From positions 62,001 to 126,000 of the forward strand of contig JAANDG010000241.1 in assembly GCA_036852015.1 (NCBI GenBank): a stretch of DNA of 64,000 bases, given 5' to 3'. This stretch comes from Pelodera strongyloides (taxonomy: Eukaryota > Nematoda > Chromadorea > Rhabditida > Rhabditidae). Positions within the stretch are counted from its first letter, which is position 1. Each line of letters begins with the position of its first letter. This document shows, piece by piece, positions 25,901 through 38,019 of the stretch. The notes below the pieces were generated by a model. It was not told the DNA's origin. It ran no database searches and saw only the letters and a list, made by a program, of their open reading frames with translations. Position numbers and translations under genes: made by a program.

Positions 25901-28900
25901 GAAGCATTCACTGATGCGATGGGTGCCTTTTGTTCCTGAAATAAGTTATAAATTATTAATAAAGTTACATTTATTTATTTCTCGTAACATGAATTCACTC
26001 AAACGTTTATTATTGGGCGCGCCATTTAGTACCGTGTCAAACATGTTTATTAGCCGTTTACATTTACACACATATCGTGGAATTACATAATGACAGTGTT
26101 TATAGTTAACAGTGCTGTTATGATATGTATGTGTTATAAGGTTTGTTATGAAAGAAGTGATCTTTAACATAAAACAAACCGGTACCGGCGGTACGGTTCC
26201 GTAGGTCATATCAAAGTCGAAATCAGTCGACGTTTCTTCTTCTTCTTCATCTTCCTAAAGGAACGGACAGTGCATTTGGGTTAACTGACAAGTGCTTGTC
26301 ATTAGGTACACAGGTACACGTCACCTGGATACGACATGTGCGCTAAGTGTGCGCCACTTATGCGCCAATCGAATTTGTAAATCTTTGCCTAAGCAGCCAA
26401 ATTGCCTTCGCGTTGAATTCGTATTAGATGCTAATGAATGGTTAGTTTTTGGCATGTCCTAGTAACAAAAAATGTCAAAGAAACAAAAAATAGGCTAACA
26501 ATAAATATATTATTTTAACCTAAACTTAACAATGACGATAGACTGCCATATTAAAATGTTTGGTTGACATCAATTGTGTTGTTAGTACAAAGAACGTCTG
26601 TTGTGTTGTGAGTTTGCTTACGTCTGTTGTGAGTTAGAAATTTACAAGGACTTCCAAAGAAAAGAAACAAGTGGAGTTGGTAAAAACATATAAACATATA
26701 CAGGACGCTAATTGTCTAATAATCAAAAAAAATTGACAAATATACCTTAGTTTCCTTAGGAGATCCAAGGTTTCCAGGGCCATTGATGCATGCATCTTCA
26801 CATTCTTCTTTGTAACGGAACAAACGAGGTTCGGAGTCATCTCTAGCGCAGTGACCTGAAAAATACTCAAATTAATAAATTGATTTATTTAAAAAACTGA
26901 GGAAATACATATCTATAGTTGTCTAATCACATATAAATTTTAAGTAAAATTGCACTCCATTTTCTCTAGCTATATTACTACGATGTAGATCCTAACACCA
27001 TTGAGCGATTGAGCAATCCGTAGTTAGGTCCACCATTCCGTAGATAATTGGGCGAACGGTTTACATACCCACGTTAGCATTTTTAGACTTTTATTATTAT
27101 TTTCAGACTGGGTAATTAGTGTACTGGTCACTAACCATCACTGAACAGCAGGAACGCATCAGAATACGTTGCACACCAAACATATCAGCTATATTGCTAC
27201 GATGTAGATATTAAATCCAGTGCCCAATCACAAATAATTTTAAAGTTCTATTGTAATTACTCAAAGTGAACATATGTTTGATAGGTTCGAAGATAGGTTT
27301 GTAAATAGGTTTGAGCAGGTAATTCACTCCAAACAATTTCACTTTTCAAACCATTTTCCGATTCCAATATCCTTTTCCGCGCAACGAAAGGGAAATTCCC
27401 GGGCGCGGATCACGCAACGTTCCATAGAAAAGTAGCACAATACGCCAATTTCGCAAAGGTGATTCGCGAAGGAATTTAACGAAAAAAGAAATCACCCATT
27501 CCCACAACCTGGATCTCGTTTACATATAAAAAGTACGGTTTTGGATTGAACGGGTCACCGATTTTGTTGGAAATTTAAAGGAAAATGGTTGCGGAGCTTG
27601 ACTTGAATAGCCACAAATATTTGTGTAATTGCCACATAGAAAGATAAAATATCTAAAAATTAACGAAAAATTAGTATTTAACCTTGTTCAAAATTTGTCA
27701 TAATTTCAACGTTACGTGGATTATGCCGACGAAATTGTTCAAAATTCCTGCAGTTTCCCTATATCTATATTTTCTCTGTTTTTTACTATATACTGGATAA
27801 GTAATGAAAACCTACCTACAAGACAAAAGCCGTCTCAATGAAAATAAAGTTTTTTTTTTGCCGCAGAAAACCCGTTTTTCCCTGATAAGAACCCATTACT
27901 TTTATCCGGACGTAGGAACGCAGTGCAGGTTACCAAAATTGGGTTATCGAAATGGGACATTTGCTATCGCTCTTTTACAGAAAGTGAAGAAAAGGAGACT
28001 TTTAAAGATTCTTGACAGATTTCGAGTTGAGAAAGAACTGAATAATTCAGAACCAGACGGCTAACGCCGCCTGAGGCGACTACTCAGGCGATCCTATTAA
28101 AATGATCATCATACTGTACGCTTATTTTGAAGAGTGGCGGACTACTTCTACCTTATACCAAACGCCTGAACGTAGAATTCCGTCTCGTTCACACAAACAA
28201 AAAAGTAAACTCTTCTCCTTTACTGTTGAGAATGTGTTTGAATATGGGGGGAAAAGCTCTGCTTATATCGTCCTCTGCTTATGCTCTGCTTATACCAAGG
28301 AGCTTATACCAAGCTCTGCTTATACCAAGGAGGGGAAAAGCTCTGCTTATATCGTCTCTGTTTCAAGTCAAAGGATTAATGCAATTTTTCACGTGTAACT
28401 CTCGCCATCTACTCTGCTCAGTCAGGTCAGAACCCTGCGGAACATGTCAAAGCACCATACTTCAAATAAACTCCACCCACCATAAGGATAGGAAACGCAT
28501 TCTCCATTTCTTAAATAATATCTGAGTACGAATTGGGATCTCGTGGGTGCAGCTCCATTCTTGGAAGGACAACGACCTCGGAACGGTTGCCTCTTACACG
28601 GATCGATATCTGCTGAAAATAATCGATAAATAAGTGTGATCCTAATTGCTCCATAATTGCAGCTTAGAAGTAGTTATCCGCCTCGATACTGTTGGAAATT
28701 CGTAGTGTAGTACTACGTTCTAGGTTCTAGATAACACTTCTAAACCTCACGGCTAGCTTTTGTTTTACCCAAACTCTGCGAGATATGAGGCTCTCTCCCG
28801 GTCTGAAGCTATAAAAATTGTAAAGAAACACGTAAAAATAAAAAAGAATTCTCACCTGCTGATACAGCAAGAGCCGCTACCACGGCTACCAGCGCTATTA

Positions 28901-28907
28901 AGCGCAT
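8487..28907 (-). CDS. mlt-11: Giant secreted multi-Kunitz molting protein, MLT-11-like
   Basis: Predicted 3322-aa secreted protease-inhibitor/matrix protein from 45 exons with consistent phase throughout. Order by residue: signal peptide 1-17 ([17 protein letters not shown]); Kunitz 1 about 23-75; acidic linker; thyroglobulin type-1 about 160-220 (CFCV core); Kunitz 2 about 233-284; lustrin-like Cys-rich 296-336; Kunitz 3 about 349-400; Kunitz 4-6 about 484-669; antistasin-like Cys pairs about 684-760; Pro/Ala-rich 780-852; Kunitz 7 about 935-988; Thr/Ser/Glu-rich disordered 989-2423; Kunitz 8 and 9 about 2470-2590; more lustrin-like modules; Kunitz 10 about 2953-3003; acidic tail. Ten Kunitz domains plus a thyroglobulin domain is the architecture I remember for C. 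elegans MLT-11 (W01F3.3), a cuticle protein needed for molting. The symbol is by architecture, not alignment. RKRR at 2896-2899 is a possible furin site. Confidence 0.85.
13119..17426 (-). other. mlt-11: Single 4.3 kb low-complexity exon (exon 24)
   Basis: About 1436 codons with no intron, encoding a region with no Cys-rich modules. It is rich in Thr, Ser, Glu and Pro, with runs such as [14 protein letters not shown] mucin stretches and acidic blocks ([16 protein letters not shown]) near its 3' end. It joins Kunitz 7 upstream to the Kunitz 8/9 block downstream. It is likely disordered and perhaps O-glycosylated. Open frames on the opposite strand and in other frames here are shadows of its skewed composition. 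Confidence 0.85.
21952..22034 (-). other. mlt-11: In-frame read-through of exon 14 to a stop (possible short-isoform 3' end)
   Basis: Exon 14 (Kunitz 4) has a usable donor GTACG at 22034, and splicing there to exon 15 keeps phase. If the donor is skipped, the frame stays open for 27 more codons of acidic, plausible coding sequence (ending [10 protein letters not shown]) and stops at 21952. This would release a secreted protein of roughly 570 aa with the first four Kunitz domains and the thyroglobulin domain. No poly(A) signal was confirmed. Confidence 0.35.
22468..22590. repeat. Small foldback in intron 13
   Basis: Arms of about 29 bp (CCGCATCGTCGCTG followed by CAAAAAGAGTG, and its near complement) enclose a 65 bp GC-rich centre. 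Confidence 0.65.
22904..22952. repeat. CT microsatellite in intron 13
   Basis: An uninterrupted run of TC dinucleotides followed by degenerate CT-rich sequence. Confidence 0.9.
28226..28370. repeat. Tandem repeat in intron 2 of the mlt-11-like gene
   Basis: The words CTCTGCTTATACCAAGGAG and GGGGAAAAGCTCTGCTTATA recur several times. The unit is irregular, which gives artificial open frames in two reading frames. Confidence 0.8.
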
Positions 28908-28919
28908 GCTGCAATGAAA

Positions 28920-31900
28920 ATATCACAAATTATAAGATTTTTCCAATCGGAATTCAACAAAAAAAAATGGACATTCAGCGGAATATTGAAAGGGGAGCTA
29001 GGAATGAAATAGTATTTTATGGTTGCAATGGTTGCCACATACATATGTAATACACGACATGATAACAAGTTATTATAAGTAGGCATAAAGAATCATAAAG
29101 ATAATCACATAAATTTCCAGTGCTCATTTAGGTTTATAAACCGATGTAACACGAATATTCGGCCTACTCTTTGTCAGGCAACATTTCCTCTATTTGCTTG
29201 CGCGCAATGTTTTGCCACAACTAAATTTGGGTCACTCAATCAACAAATAGTATAAAACCATCTTTTGTGGTAACATATTCTAACAAAGGAAGAAACCTTA
29301 CTAATGTTGAACAGTGGAAAGTATAAGTATAAAAAACAATAGGGAAATGTAACGCTTGTGTCTAGATTTTTAATTTCAAAGAGCTTGTGTTAGTAACATT
29401 ATTTCAAAATTTAAAGGGAATATGTATGCCCTTTGTGAAGTTAAGCTATAAAAAACACTTGGTTAACTACTACAATGTTCTGAAGTTTTGCTAAAATGCA
29501 TAGGAAGAGATTAAAAAAATCTACTACGGTGGAGCAAAGTAGTTTACCGTGGATGATGGTAATATTGTCGCAGTTTAGTCGAAATGAACAACAAGAACTT
29601 AACTGAACACATACATTTGACGTATCTTCGAAAGAGATCTGGATGTTGCCGGAGGCTTTCGTTTTACACTAAACTTTCAAAAGATGCGTTTTCCAGCGCG
29701 GAATATTCGAGTAGTAAACAGAGCGCGAAACGCGCTGCGCGCTCACGATCGTTTCACTTTTCACCGTAGACAAATACGTTTTCGTTTTCGAAAAACCTAG
29801 TCCTGTATGTAAATTTTCAATGTTCAAGGGGGTTAATGGGATCCCTTTCAAAGGAGGTAGACATATTAGAATTTTGTACTGCAAGAAAAAGATCAGTTCG
29901 CTATACACGGGATGATGATTTTTCAAAAGTAAAAAAAACGTCCAATTTTACAGTCAACGTCCATTTTTCTTAATTATACTTTTTCATAACTTAAAACAAA
30001 GAAACTCTAATTCTCTGGTAACAGGCAGCTCCAAAGAACAAGAAGACATTACGCTTTTGGAATAAACATTGAGATATACATATCCGGGGATGCAATTTAG
30101 CGGATAAACTATATTCTCAGAGGTAAAGCACACGCTAAACGATACTAAAATTTAGTAGCTTCATAAGACACAGGCAAATTGTGACCTCTCGATGGGCGTT
30201 AAATATGAGACAAAAATCTGGATAAGCCAGCTAGTCCGGAAACCATGACTCACTGTATATCCTATAATCGGGAGATCTTTACATGGAAAGAATGCTTACT
30301 CATGCACGACCTGTTTGATATCTCAATCGCAAGCCGCTTTTCTTCATTTTTCACATTTCTGAGATGGTACTATGCTAAATTGAAGTAATAGAGATACATA
30401 GATATGCATGATAAGACTGTTGCGGGGTATGTGTAAGTATGAAGTTATGAAGCACACCAACCCAATGTGGTTTCTGAAACTATATCGGACAACCGCCCAT
30501 GTATATGCAAATTGTGTACCGTTCTGCACCGGCGCAGGATGGATGTGCATTTGCATATAATACATGTAACTGCAGTTGCCCAACATACGTTTCAAACTAC
30601 ATGCCATACGTCTTTAAGCACAGAATAGTTCAGGCAAGATTGTTCAAGAAACTTGTTTCTCGCATAGTAACGGATCTCAGTTAATGATCCTTTATGCCTC
30701 ATCTGATCTAAATCACAATAAACATTACCTATGCAAAATCAGGTATTCTTCTGAAAACCTAGCCAAACAATATGCCTTGGTTTACGGCGCCCTGTTAGCC
30801 GCGCTAGGGCTTGGCGGTAAAGATTGTACACAAAAGTTAGCCCGAGTGCTAAAACCAGATTTTACTCCTTGCTATCCAAATTTTTATTAAAGATCTAGTT
30901 TTGTCTGGATTTCGAGTCGCAATTTCGCGGAAAATTGTAATGCATGGAATCGTAATGCTCTAGGAATCGGTGATCAAAAGTAGTACTTCGGATCACAATA
31001 CAGTAGTTGCTCCACCATATGTTGTTCTTTGCAAAAAAAAGATGTAAAAGGAAGGAGCATTCAAAAATAGCGAGTCAGCACTTTTGAGGCAGAATTCTTT
31101 ACAAGAGCTTGCGATTCACCAAAAATGGAGATTAAGTGATTTGCATACGTTTCAAAGGCAATTTATATGCAGATAGCATATCAAACAGGGATTGTGCCGC
31201 ACGCAGTGCGCATCGTTGCTATGTAGGAAAGAATACTTTGATCGGAAGCCAATGGCTGTAAGAAGGGTGAGCCCGGAGGGAGTCTCATATATGGTATACT
31301 TCCACCTGTAGGCTTCAGTTGCATGTAGCTAGAAAGAAAAGAATTGCTAGTAGTACTTCTCAGCTCATGCATTTATGTCTAATTCTTCATTACGGTAACT
31401 AGTACAAAGTAGAAAATAAGCACTGACTGATCACAGATTTGTTAGTGTTGCCAACTTACAACATAACCCATGGCGGTAAGGATATGTCTAGCAGTGACCA
31501 ATCGCTAAGACTAAGGTTTCAAAAAAAAAACCGTCACCGCAAATCAAGACAAAGGGCTAAGTTGAAAATTCTCTGTGTCTGTGGTCGTGGGGGTGAACTG
31601 GGTCAAAGCCTGTGTGTCCTTTCACGGCTGGAAAAACGATGGAAAAAGGGATATCATTCTTGTTTCGCATTCTCATTCCGATGTGCCTAATCATTTCTGA
31701 TTTGCAAGCGGAAATTATGGACGCGCGGGACGACGTAACGCGTTTCAAAATGGGAAGTTTTGGGCTGGGAAACTCGGAAAACTATAGAAATTAGATCCGG
31801 TAGGACGGCCGAAAGAAAACGCAATGACTTAGTTTCTTGGATAAGGAATTTAATATTCAATCCTTTTTAATAAAATGTTAGTCCGCAAGCCCGCAAGCAG

Positions 31901-33240
31901 CCCATGGGAAAGCTACGCAGAAGCTATCACGATAAGTTGGTTATTAGCAAAATAGTGGTAAATCTTGTAGGGCGTCTTTTCCCGAAGGTCTCTATGTATG
32001 GAGGGCGCACAACAGTCGTCCACCAACACTGAGCCAAGCTTGAAATTGTAACGAGTGAATATTATATATGAAAATCGGTAATCCGTGATTGTAGAATACC
32101 TCACTTCTGCCAGAAAAAATAATCAGGAAGGAAAGAGCTAAACTGGATTATTCCTGAATTTCGACTAATACGAATTAGTTTGAGCGTTGAAACAAGAAAG
32201 AAGACGGGGTAAAGTGCATGCATTTCAGTACAAATATGCGCATTTTCTAGTTCATGCAATGCAAGTGCACATATAAACATTGTGTAAAATACTGGTCAAT
32301 ATTCCAAGCAAAGCAGGGATCATGAAGTTCTATGTCCTTGTTAGCACCAACGATACGTTGGTGTCCTCTGCGCTAACTTTTTCTCCGTCCTATGGAAATT
32401 TACGCCTCACTTCTAGCACGAACTTTGTTTCGTGTCTTGTAATTACTAATTAAGGTTCGTATTGATAGGATTTTTTGTCTTTGACTCTAGTCTAGAATCT
32501 ATGATTCTAATTAGAGAGTGTCGTCAGTCTTATCGAACCAACTAACTAAGCATAATGTATAAGTTCATAAGCAAAGAGAAAAACACAGCAACGGCAGTGT
32601 TCATATAGACCAGAAATAAGTAAAAACAAATTAGCAGGAATAGTAAGAATGGTAAAAAAATCCTACATGCGCCGAAATAGGCCTAACAAAAAGGCCTCAT
32701 TGTATCAACAATACAATATTCCTTTGTACATTCGTGTGTCCGTGCGTTTGGTTGTGTGGCTTGAGATAAGATCATTATTCCCCATTTGGGGTGGCGATAA
32801 TACATCCACTGTCTATCTACGGTATTTCGCCTTGACCCCTTCTGGGAGAGTTCTCCCAGCCGGGGGAGACGGCTCCCAGTGGCACAGTAACCGAGAAAAG
32901 GCAAAACGAGCGAAATGATCCCATCGCGCTGATTAGGAGCCGTCTTTTGATTTACAGGGACTTACAAAATATGTATTCCCAGGCTTACACATGCAACGGT
33001 CGCGGATTCGCTTCGCGCACGAGTGGCCCGCCGCAAGAAAATGTGTAGTTGCGCGACTCTGGCGAAGATTACAACAGCCCTTCCTAGCTCTGTCTTAAAG
33101 TTGTCCAAGATAATTTTTTTTCATAGAAGGTTCTCCAAAATATTGTAACATTTATGAATTTGTAGGTGAGAAAACAGAAACATCAGAGAATCGCAATCAT
33201 GCTGTTTCGTAAATATTTCTTCTTCATGAATTACCGTTCG
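28920..33240. other. Gene-poor intergenic DNA upstream of the mlt-11-like gene
   Basis: No coding exon with splice support and no RNA gene was recognised. A small foldback with ATGCAAAT-like arms lies at about 30496-30568. The proximal part presumably contains the mlt-11 promoter, but I see no identifiable motif. Confidence 0.4.
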
Positions 33241-33250
33241 TGAATTCGTG

Positions 33251-33439
33251 TATAAGCGAAATACCGGTCGGTTTTTGAAATACATCGAGTACACCAGAAT
33301 TCTCATGCAGCTTATGCTTATGCAAATGAGCATAAATTAGAATAAAAAATCGAGCTAAGTTCGAGCAACTTTGCATAAATACGTAAGAATTCAGTTGTCC
33401 ACTATGTGTTGCAAAAAACGGATGGTATTTCGCTTTAAA
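33251..33439. mobile_element. MITE, TTTAAAGCGAAAT family (diverged copy)
   Basis: Ends AAGCGAAATACCGGTCGG and GGTATTTCGCTTTAAA match the 5757 and 45084 copies, with a similar interior. Confidence 0.7.
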
Positions 33440-33441
33440 CA

Positions 33442-36400
33442 AAAATTCAAATTATTGGTCAAACTAAAACGACGGCCATGTCAGTTTGGTAACACTGCTT
33501 TCCTTTGATTTATATGCATATAAAGGCGTACCTAATCCGGTATTCGTATAGTTTGGAACGAAAGCCTCTACTAGAGTGTCCGTGGTATAAAATCGTACTA
33601 TTCTAATTGCCCAAGGAAGCCTGACTGCAACCCGTTTTTTTGGACAATACCTAAAGAAATTGAACACAAAAAGGAGGCTATTCCTAGCAGAGATGGGCTT
33701 TTTATTGAGCCTTTTTCCGAAGTATCTAGTGAACATATACATAGAAAATTTGAAAAATACAACTAGTGTTGTATGAAAAAAAAAGAATAAATTTGCGGTT
33801 TTTTGCGTATCCTAACGTTTACAAACTCGCAGAAATCGTCCAATTGAACCTGCGGGAGGAAGAATGATTAACTATCAACATACCATTCAGAATTGAAAAA
33901 AATATTCACAGTTAAAAAAAGGTTAGAGGTTAAAGCTAGGACTGTTGTTCAGGCTCCCGAAGGGGTCCCTGCAGTCCGCTCTGGTCTACCGAAGTAGTGC
34001 GCTCCAGAGAATAGGCCATCTTTCATTGCGGAACTAACAACAATGTTTATAATGAATTTAAATCGAGGGTAATGTATAAAAGTAAGAACTTCCCAGCCCA
34101 GTACTGCAGGCTGCAGGCCTGAAGCTGTGGCAGTTACAAAGGATGTATGAACAAAAAAGAGCAGTAGAACTTATGTGAGTGCCAAATTTACATCAACTTC
34201 TACAAATTTCCTAGGGATTGCTAGGAAGGGGTGTTACTTTTCAACAACTAAATCCAGTTACCAAAATCGCATGTATAAAACTGGTCCTTTCTTCTTTGAA
34301 ATGTGCCTAAGAACACCCTTTGAACTCCGGTAAAAAGAGTGAGATTTCACGGGGGGAAGTGTGGCTACTTTATTAAAGAAAAGTTAGAAACGAGATCGAA
34401 AAGTGAAAACGGGGTCACGCCGGGAGGGGAAAATACATACATAACAAGACGAAAACAAGAAGTGGTCGGATAGATTGCAGTAGGCGAAAGTTATTGTAAG
34501 ATATTAATAGTAGTTAAGTAAGTCAGGATAGTTAGATGTTAGATTGATTGCTAGGACATCGCCTAGACATATAGTCAATTTCGGGTTTATAATAATGACA
34601 ATTTTGCTAAAGAAAGGAGGTTTGTAGTTAATAATTGGGCCATTAACTTCAGTCTCCCAGTAGCTTGCAGAAATTCACAAAAGGAATAAGTAGTAGTTAT
34701 CATCGAAACAAATGTTTGGTTGCTAAAATAGTATGTAAAAACAATTATTTACATAACTGGTGCATATTTCATGAATTCATCAGTACTGCGGACCGGGCGG
34801 TGGCATGTCCATAATGCATTGTACCTGAGCAACTGTAGGTATAGTCAAGGTACCATCAAGCAGGTGTTCCGCCAAGTCTCAACTTGACCTTTCACAGAAA
34901 AACGGAATAATTACCGAGACCACAGAAAAACCGTAGTATGCCCGTCATTCCACGAAAACCATTTGGTCACTGGACCACTTGGTAACTATGTGGGTGACGA
35001 CATGGTCTTTATGAACAACGGACAGAACATGGTCACCAAGTGGTTAATCGTTTGGCCCGCGGAAAAACCGTCGCCAAATGGTTCCCTCTGTTTCCTATGT
35101 AATTCATAACCACTTTCCTTCTCACATAATATAAATATATATATATATATATCATTTCTAACAATGGCCACGAACACTTCTGTAAAATCTCTTTTAACAC
35201 GTTACTGTGATACGTCATTGTTTCCCTCTTTACGTCTCTCTGTCTCTCATTGTCCCTCTCTACTTCTACGTCTTTATCTCTCCCTGTCTCTCGATGTTCC
35301 TCTCTCTCTCTGTCCTTCTCTACTTCTACAATGCTATCTCATTCTGTCTTCCCCAAGATTCCCACAATTCCTCCCCATATACATATCCACAAAAATCCAA
35401 TCCTATATCCGAAAACCGTATAAATTGGAGTGATTTTCGAGTAGTCAGGTCAATCCAGGATTAAGTCACAAAAAAACGGTTCGCATTTTCTCGTTTTGTA
35501 CGGGGAACGATTCTAGTTAGAACAAGGAACTGTTCCCTTACGGCCCTTACGATTATGGGGAAAACCATACCAATTAGGAAAAAAAAGTCGTTTACTTCAA
35601 ATGACAGACGTAAATTATTCTACAGTACAGGAAATCTGAACAAGTAAGGAATTTTTTTTAGCTCGAAGGATGCCAAGGATACGAGTCAAAATAATATCTG
35701 CTATTATGGGTGGCACCAAATCGGATTCGCGATCGTATCGTCGCGCACACAAAAGGCGGCGCACATATTTTGGTGCAGCCGCACGTGCTCTAACTTTTTT
35801 CCGTAATGTATTGTATATACTGGTCGTAAGGAAATGGACTGTTTACTTAATTATATATGAATTGAACCGTTGTATGCATGTAACAATTTGTTTTTTGTAA
35901 AATCTACGCAACATCAGCACTCCAACAAAAACCCGTGAAAACAAACATTTCAAAACTTCGCACATAATTCATAAGATCATAAGTGCATGCGCAAAAACTT
36001 TCCATCCGCGCAAAGCGCGCCGCTGAAAGGTGAAAGGGCGTGAAGAATAATAGAGTATGTGTATCTGGTTGTCAGAAAAGGTGAAAGGCATTTTCTTATT
36101 CTTCTCACCAGCGCTCTCCTGCGCGGGGACCAGCTCCGGTCAAGGCCGCGTGCGGACTAACCTAGATCCTGAGCGCTACGCGCCATGACTCCTCCCTGGC
36201 GGCGCTTCGCGCGCTGATCTCGCAGCGCCGTTGCAACGCGCTTCGTACGACTAGATACGGATGTATACGGGAAATTGGGGCTTCAGGCCATTGATAGCCA
36301 TCACATAGGACTGTATAGACACGGTGATTTGATCACAAAATGGGATATCTTATAGTGCAAACAGAACCAAAAACGTCTGTCAAACGCGAGCGAATCGGAA

Positions 36401-37480
36401 ACACATTCATTGCTCTTTTGGTAAAAAGAACTTATGATCCATAAACTATAAATCTTTATTTGAAAAAATATATAGTTCCAAATCCAATAATTCATCATTT
36501 ATTATAGCTCCACCTCCAAAACGCATCTGAATAATGTAATGTAGTATCTTATAACTAAACCACATGGTAAGGGTCCCAAGAAGCGAGTTGTGACGACTGC
36601 ATTTCGCTACATATCCAAGCGAAACTTGGATTGCGCGCGTGAAAAATCAAGTCTAGATCTCGCAGACTATCGCCAGGTTTTCGCGAGTGCACCATTTAGC
36701 GGTAACCTGACGAAGATAGGGCGAAATATTTTTTTCTCGTTCTGCGTCAATTCTCACAATTTTAAAAGCGCGTCTTTTCGCGGGGCGAAGTTTGCGCGCC
36801 AGACTTTCGCCACGCACTAGCACTACCCGAGTTTCCGACACCGTACCATTCGGCGCCCACTTAGCGACCACGTGGTGAGCAGTTGCTGACAATGAGGCAA
36901 AAACTCGGTCACCACTAGGTTTTCAAGTGGTCCCCAAATGGTCTGGGCCCACGGAAAACCGAGAACGGTCGCCAAGTTGCTGCCCTCGCTTTCGGATAAC
37001 TTGCACATATGTATAAAGTACAAGAGTACTGTCGAACGTAGTCTGGTCTGCAGTCCATACTACGTACGCTGCAGCAGTTCTCGATTGAAATACACGATTG
37101 AAACAGAAAACGATCTCGATTGAAATAGAATAAAATATGTTTATTCAAAAGCGTCTGGATATCGATCTCGGTGCCATCGTTGCTATTGAAACTTGTCTCG
37201 CGGACCTCTTCCCGCTAAGTAAATCTACCACAAATCTACGGTATGGTGTTATATAATAAAGGTGCATGAGGCAGTAAACTGGGGCTACTAATGTACTAGG
37301 AATTAAAAAGAAATTATTAATTGGAAGGCTTGCTTCTGGTAATAACACCAGCGAGAATAATATATAACTTAAAGGTACTCCATGCATAAATAATGGCATA
37401 AAGAAGAAAAACTTCACCAAGAACCCGTATTTTTGAAAGTGATTGAACGTCTTGGTGCTCAAAAATCCTCGAAACCTAAA
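33442..37480. other. Gene-poor intergenic DNA
   Basis: Apart from the SINE fragment, this holds an (AT)n run at about 35141-35152, a CT-rich stretch at 35215-35330, and GC-richer patches at about 36000-36250 and 36600-36820 with repeated GGCGAAA/TTTCGCC words. Dispersed GTCACCAAATGG words lie at 34960-35090 and 36850-36990. No gene was seen. Confidence 0.4.
33945..34040 (+). mobile_element. SINE B fragment
   Basis: About 90 bp (GGGGTCCCTGCAGTCCGCTC onward) matches 50703-50795 with few differences. The tRNA-like head is missing, so it is a 5'-truncated 3' part in reverse orientation. Confidence 0.7.
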
Positions 37481-37491
37481 TCAAAACAATG

Positions 37492-37562
37492 GGCTCAGCC
37501 GGGGATTGAACCCGGGACCTCTCGCACCCAAAGCGAGAATCATACCACTAGACCACTAAGCC
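37492..37562 (-). tRNA. tRNA-Pro (anticodon TGG)
   Basis: The minus strand folds as a complete 71-nt tRNA: acceptor GGCTTAG with CTGAGCC (one G-T pair), D arm with AGTGGTA, anticodon stem CTCGC/GCGAG with loop TTTGGGT, and T arm CCGGG TTCAATC CCCGG. Box A (TAGTGGTCTAGTGG) and box B (GGTTCAATCCC) are intact. There is no intron and CCA is not encoded, as expected in a eukaryotic nuclear gene. Confidence 0.95.
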
Positions 37563-38019
37563 ATGTTTATTTGCTGCTACGAGTCAAAGAAAGCCCGCTT
37601 TCGGGCGGCGGAAATGATTGTAAACAAACAAAGATGAGAACACAAACCTATTCATTTGCTTGTCGGTTTTATACAGAAGAAATATGCCAGATGAAAATGT
37701 GATCGAAAATTCAGCAAAGCCGACTAGACAAATCCATTTTAACATAACTCCACCTGGTTCGAAACCCCATAGTGAATATTCGATTGTGAGGGTATTTGCA
37801 TTCGGGAAGTATAGCTAAAATTTATACATTTACAGAAGTTTAAAACTTCTTATAATAAGATGAAATTCAAAGCAGAACGTACATTTGTGAATTCTGTTTA
37901 TATATTTGCTTGCAGACTATATTCAAGAATCGGAATACGTCGACGTCTAGGAGTTCGAATCAGAGCTTTCCATTTTTTAACAGACTGAACAAAATAAACA
38001 AACTTCAATTTCCCGCAAA

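Larger units (their letters stand above)
8487..28907 (-). other. mlt-11: Exon map of the mlt-11-like gene
   Basis: In transcription order: 28907-28856, 28612-28481, 26855-26746, 26254-26180, 25935-25827, 25520-25387, 25180-25050, 24836-24695, 24550-24427, 24208-24102, 23879-23787, 23575-23445, 23194-23088, 22205-22035, 21105-20921, 20565-20409, 20127-19939, 19829-19738, 19621-19526, 19359-19141, 18907-18764, 18511-18326, 17921-17846, 17426-13119, 12975-12884, 12810-12710, 12627-12489, 12379-12211, 12108-11984, 11892-11743, 11660-11530, 11434-11284, 11208-11075, 10966-10843, 10763-10604, 10517-10429, 10329-10250, 10107-9978, 9901-9715, 9639-9556, 9478-9311, 9227-9130, 9031-8959, 8882-8796, 8713-8487. 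The end of exon 4 could instead be 15 bp earlier in the coding direction (an in-frame GT at the same phase). The coding total is 9969 nt. Most introns are under 400 bp; the longest are intron 2 (26856-28480) and intron 13 (22206-23087). Confidence 0.8.

Noticed and set aside
30496..30568. Possible regulatory octamer cluster (ATGCAAAT/ATTTGCAT)
   Set aside because: The words are arms of a small foldback and recur in MITEs, so a repeat origin is simpler than a conserved enhancer.
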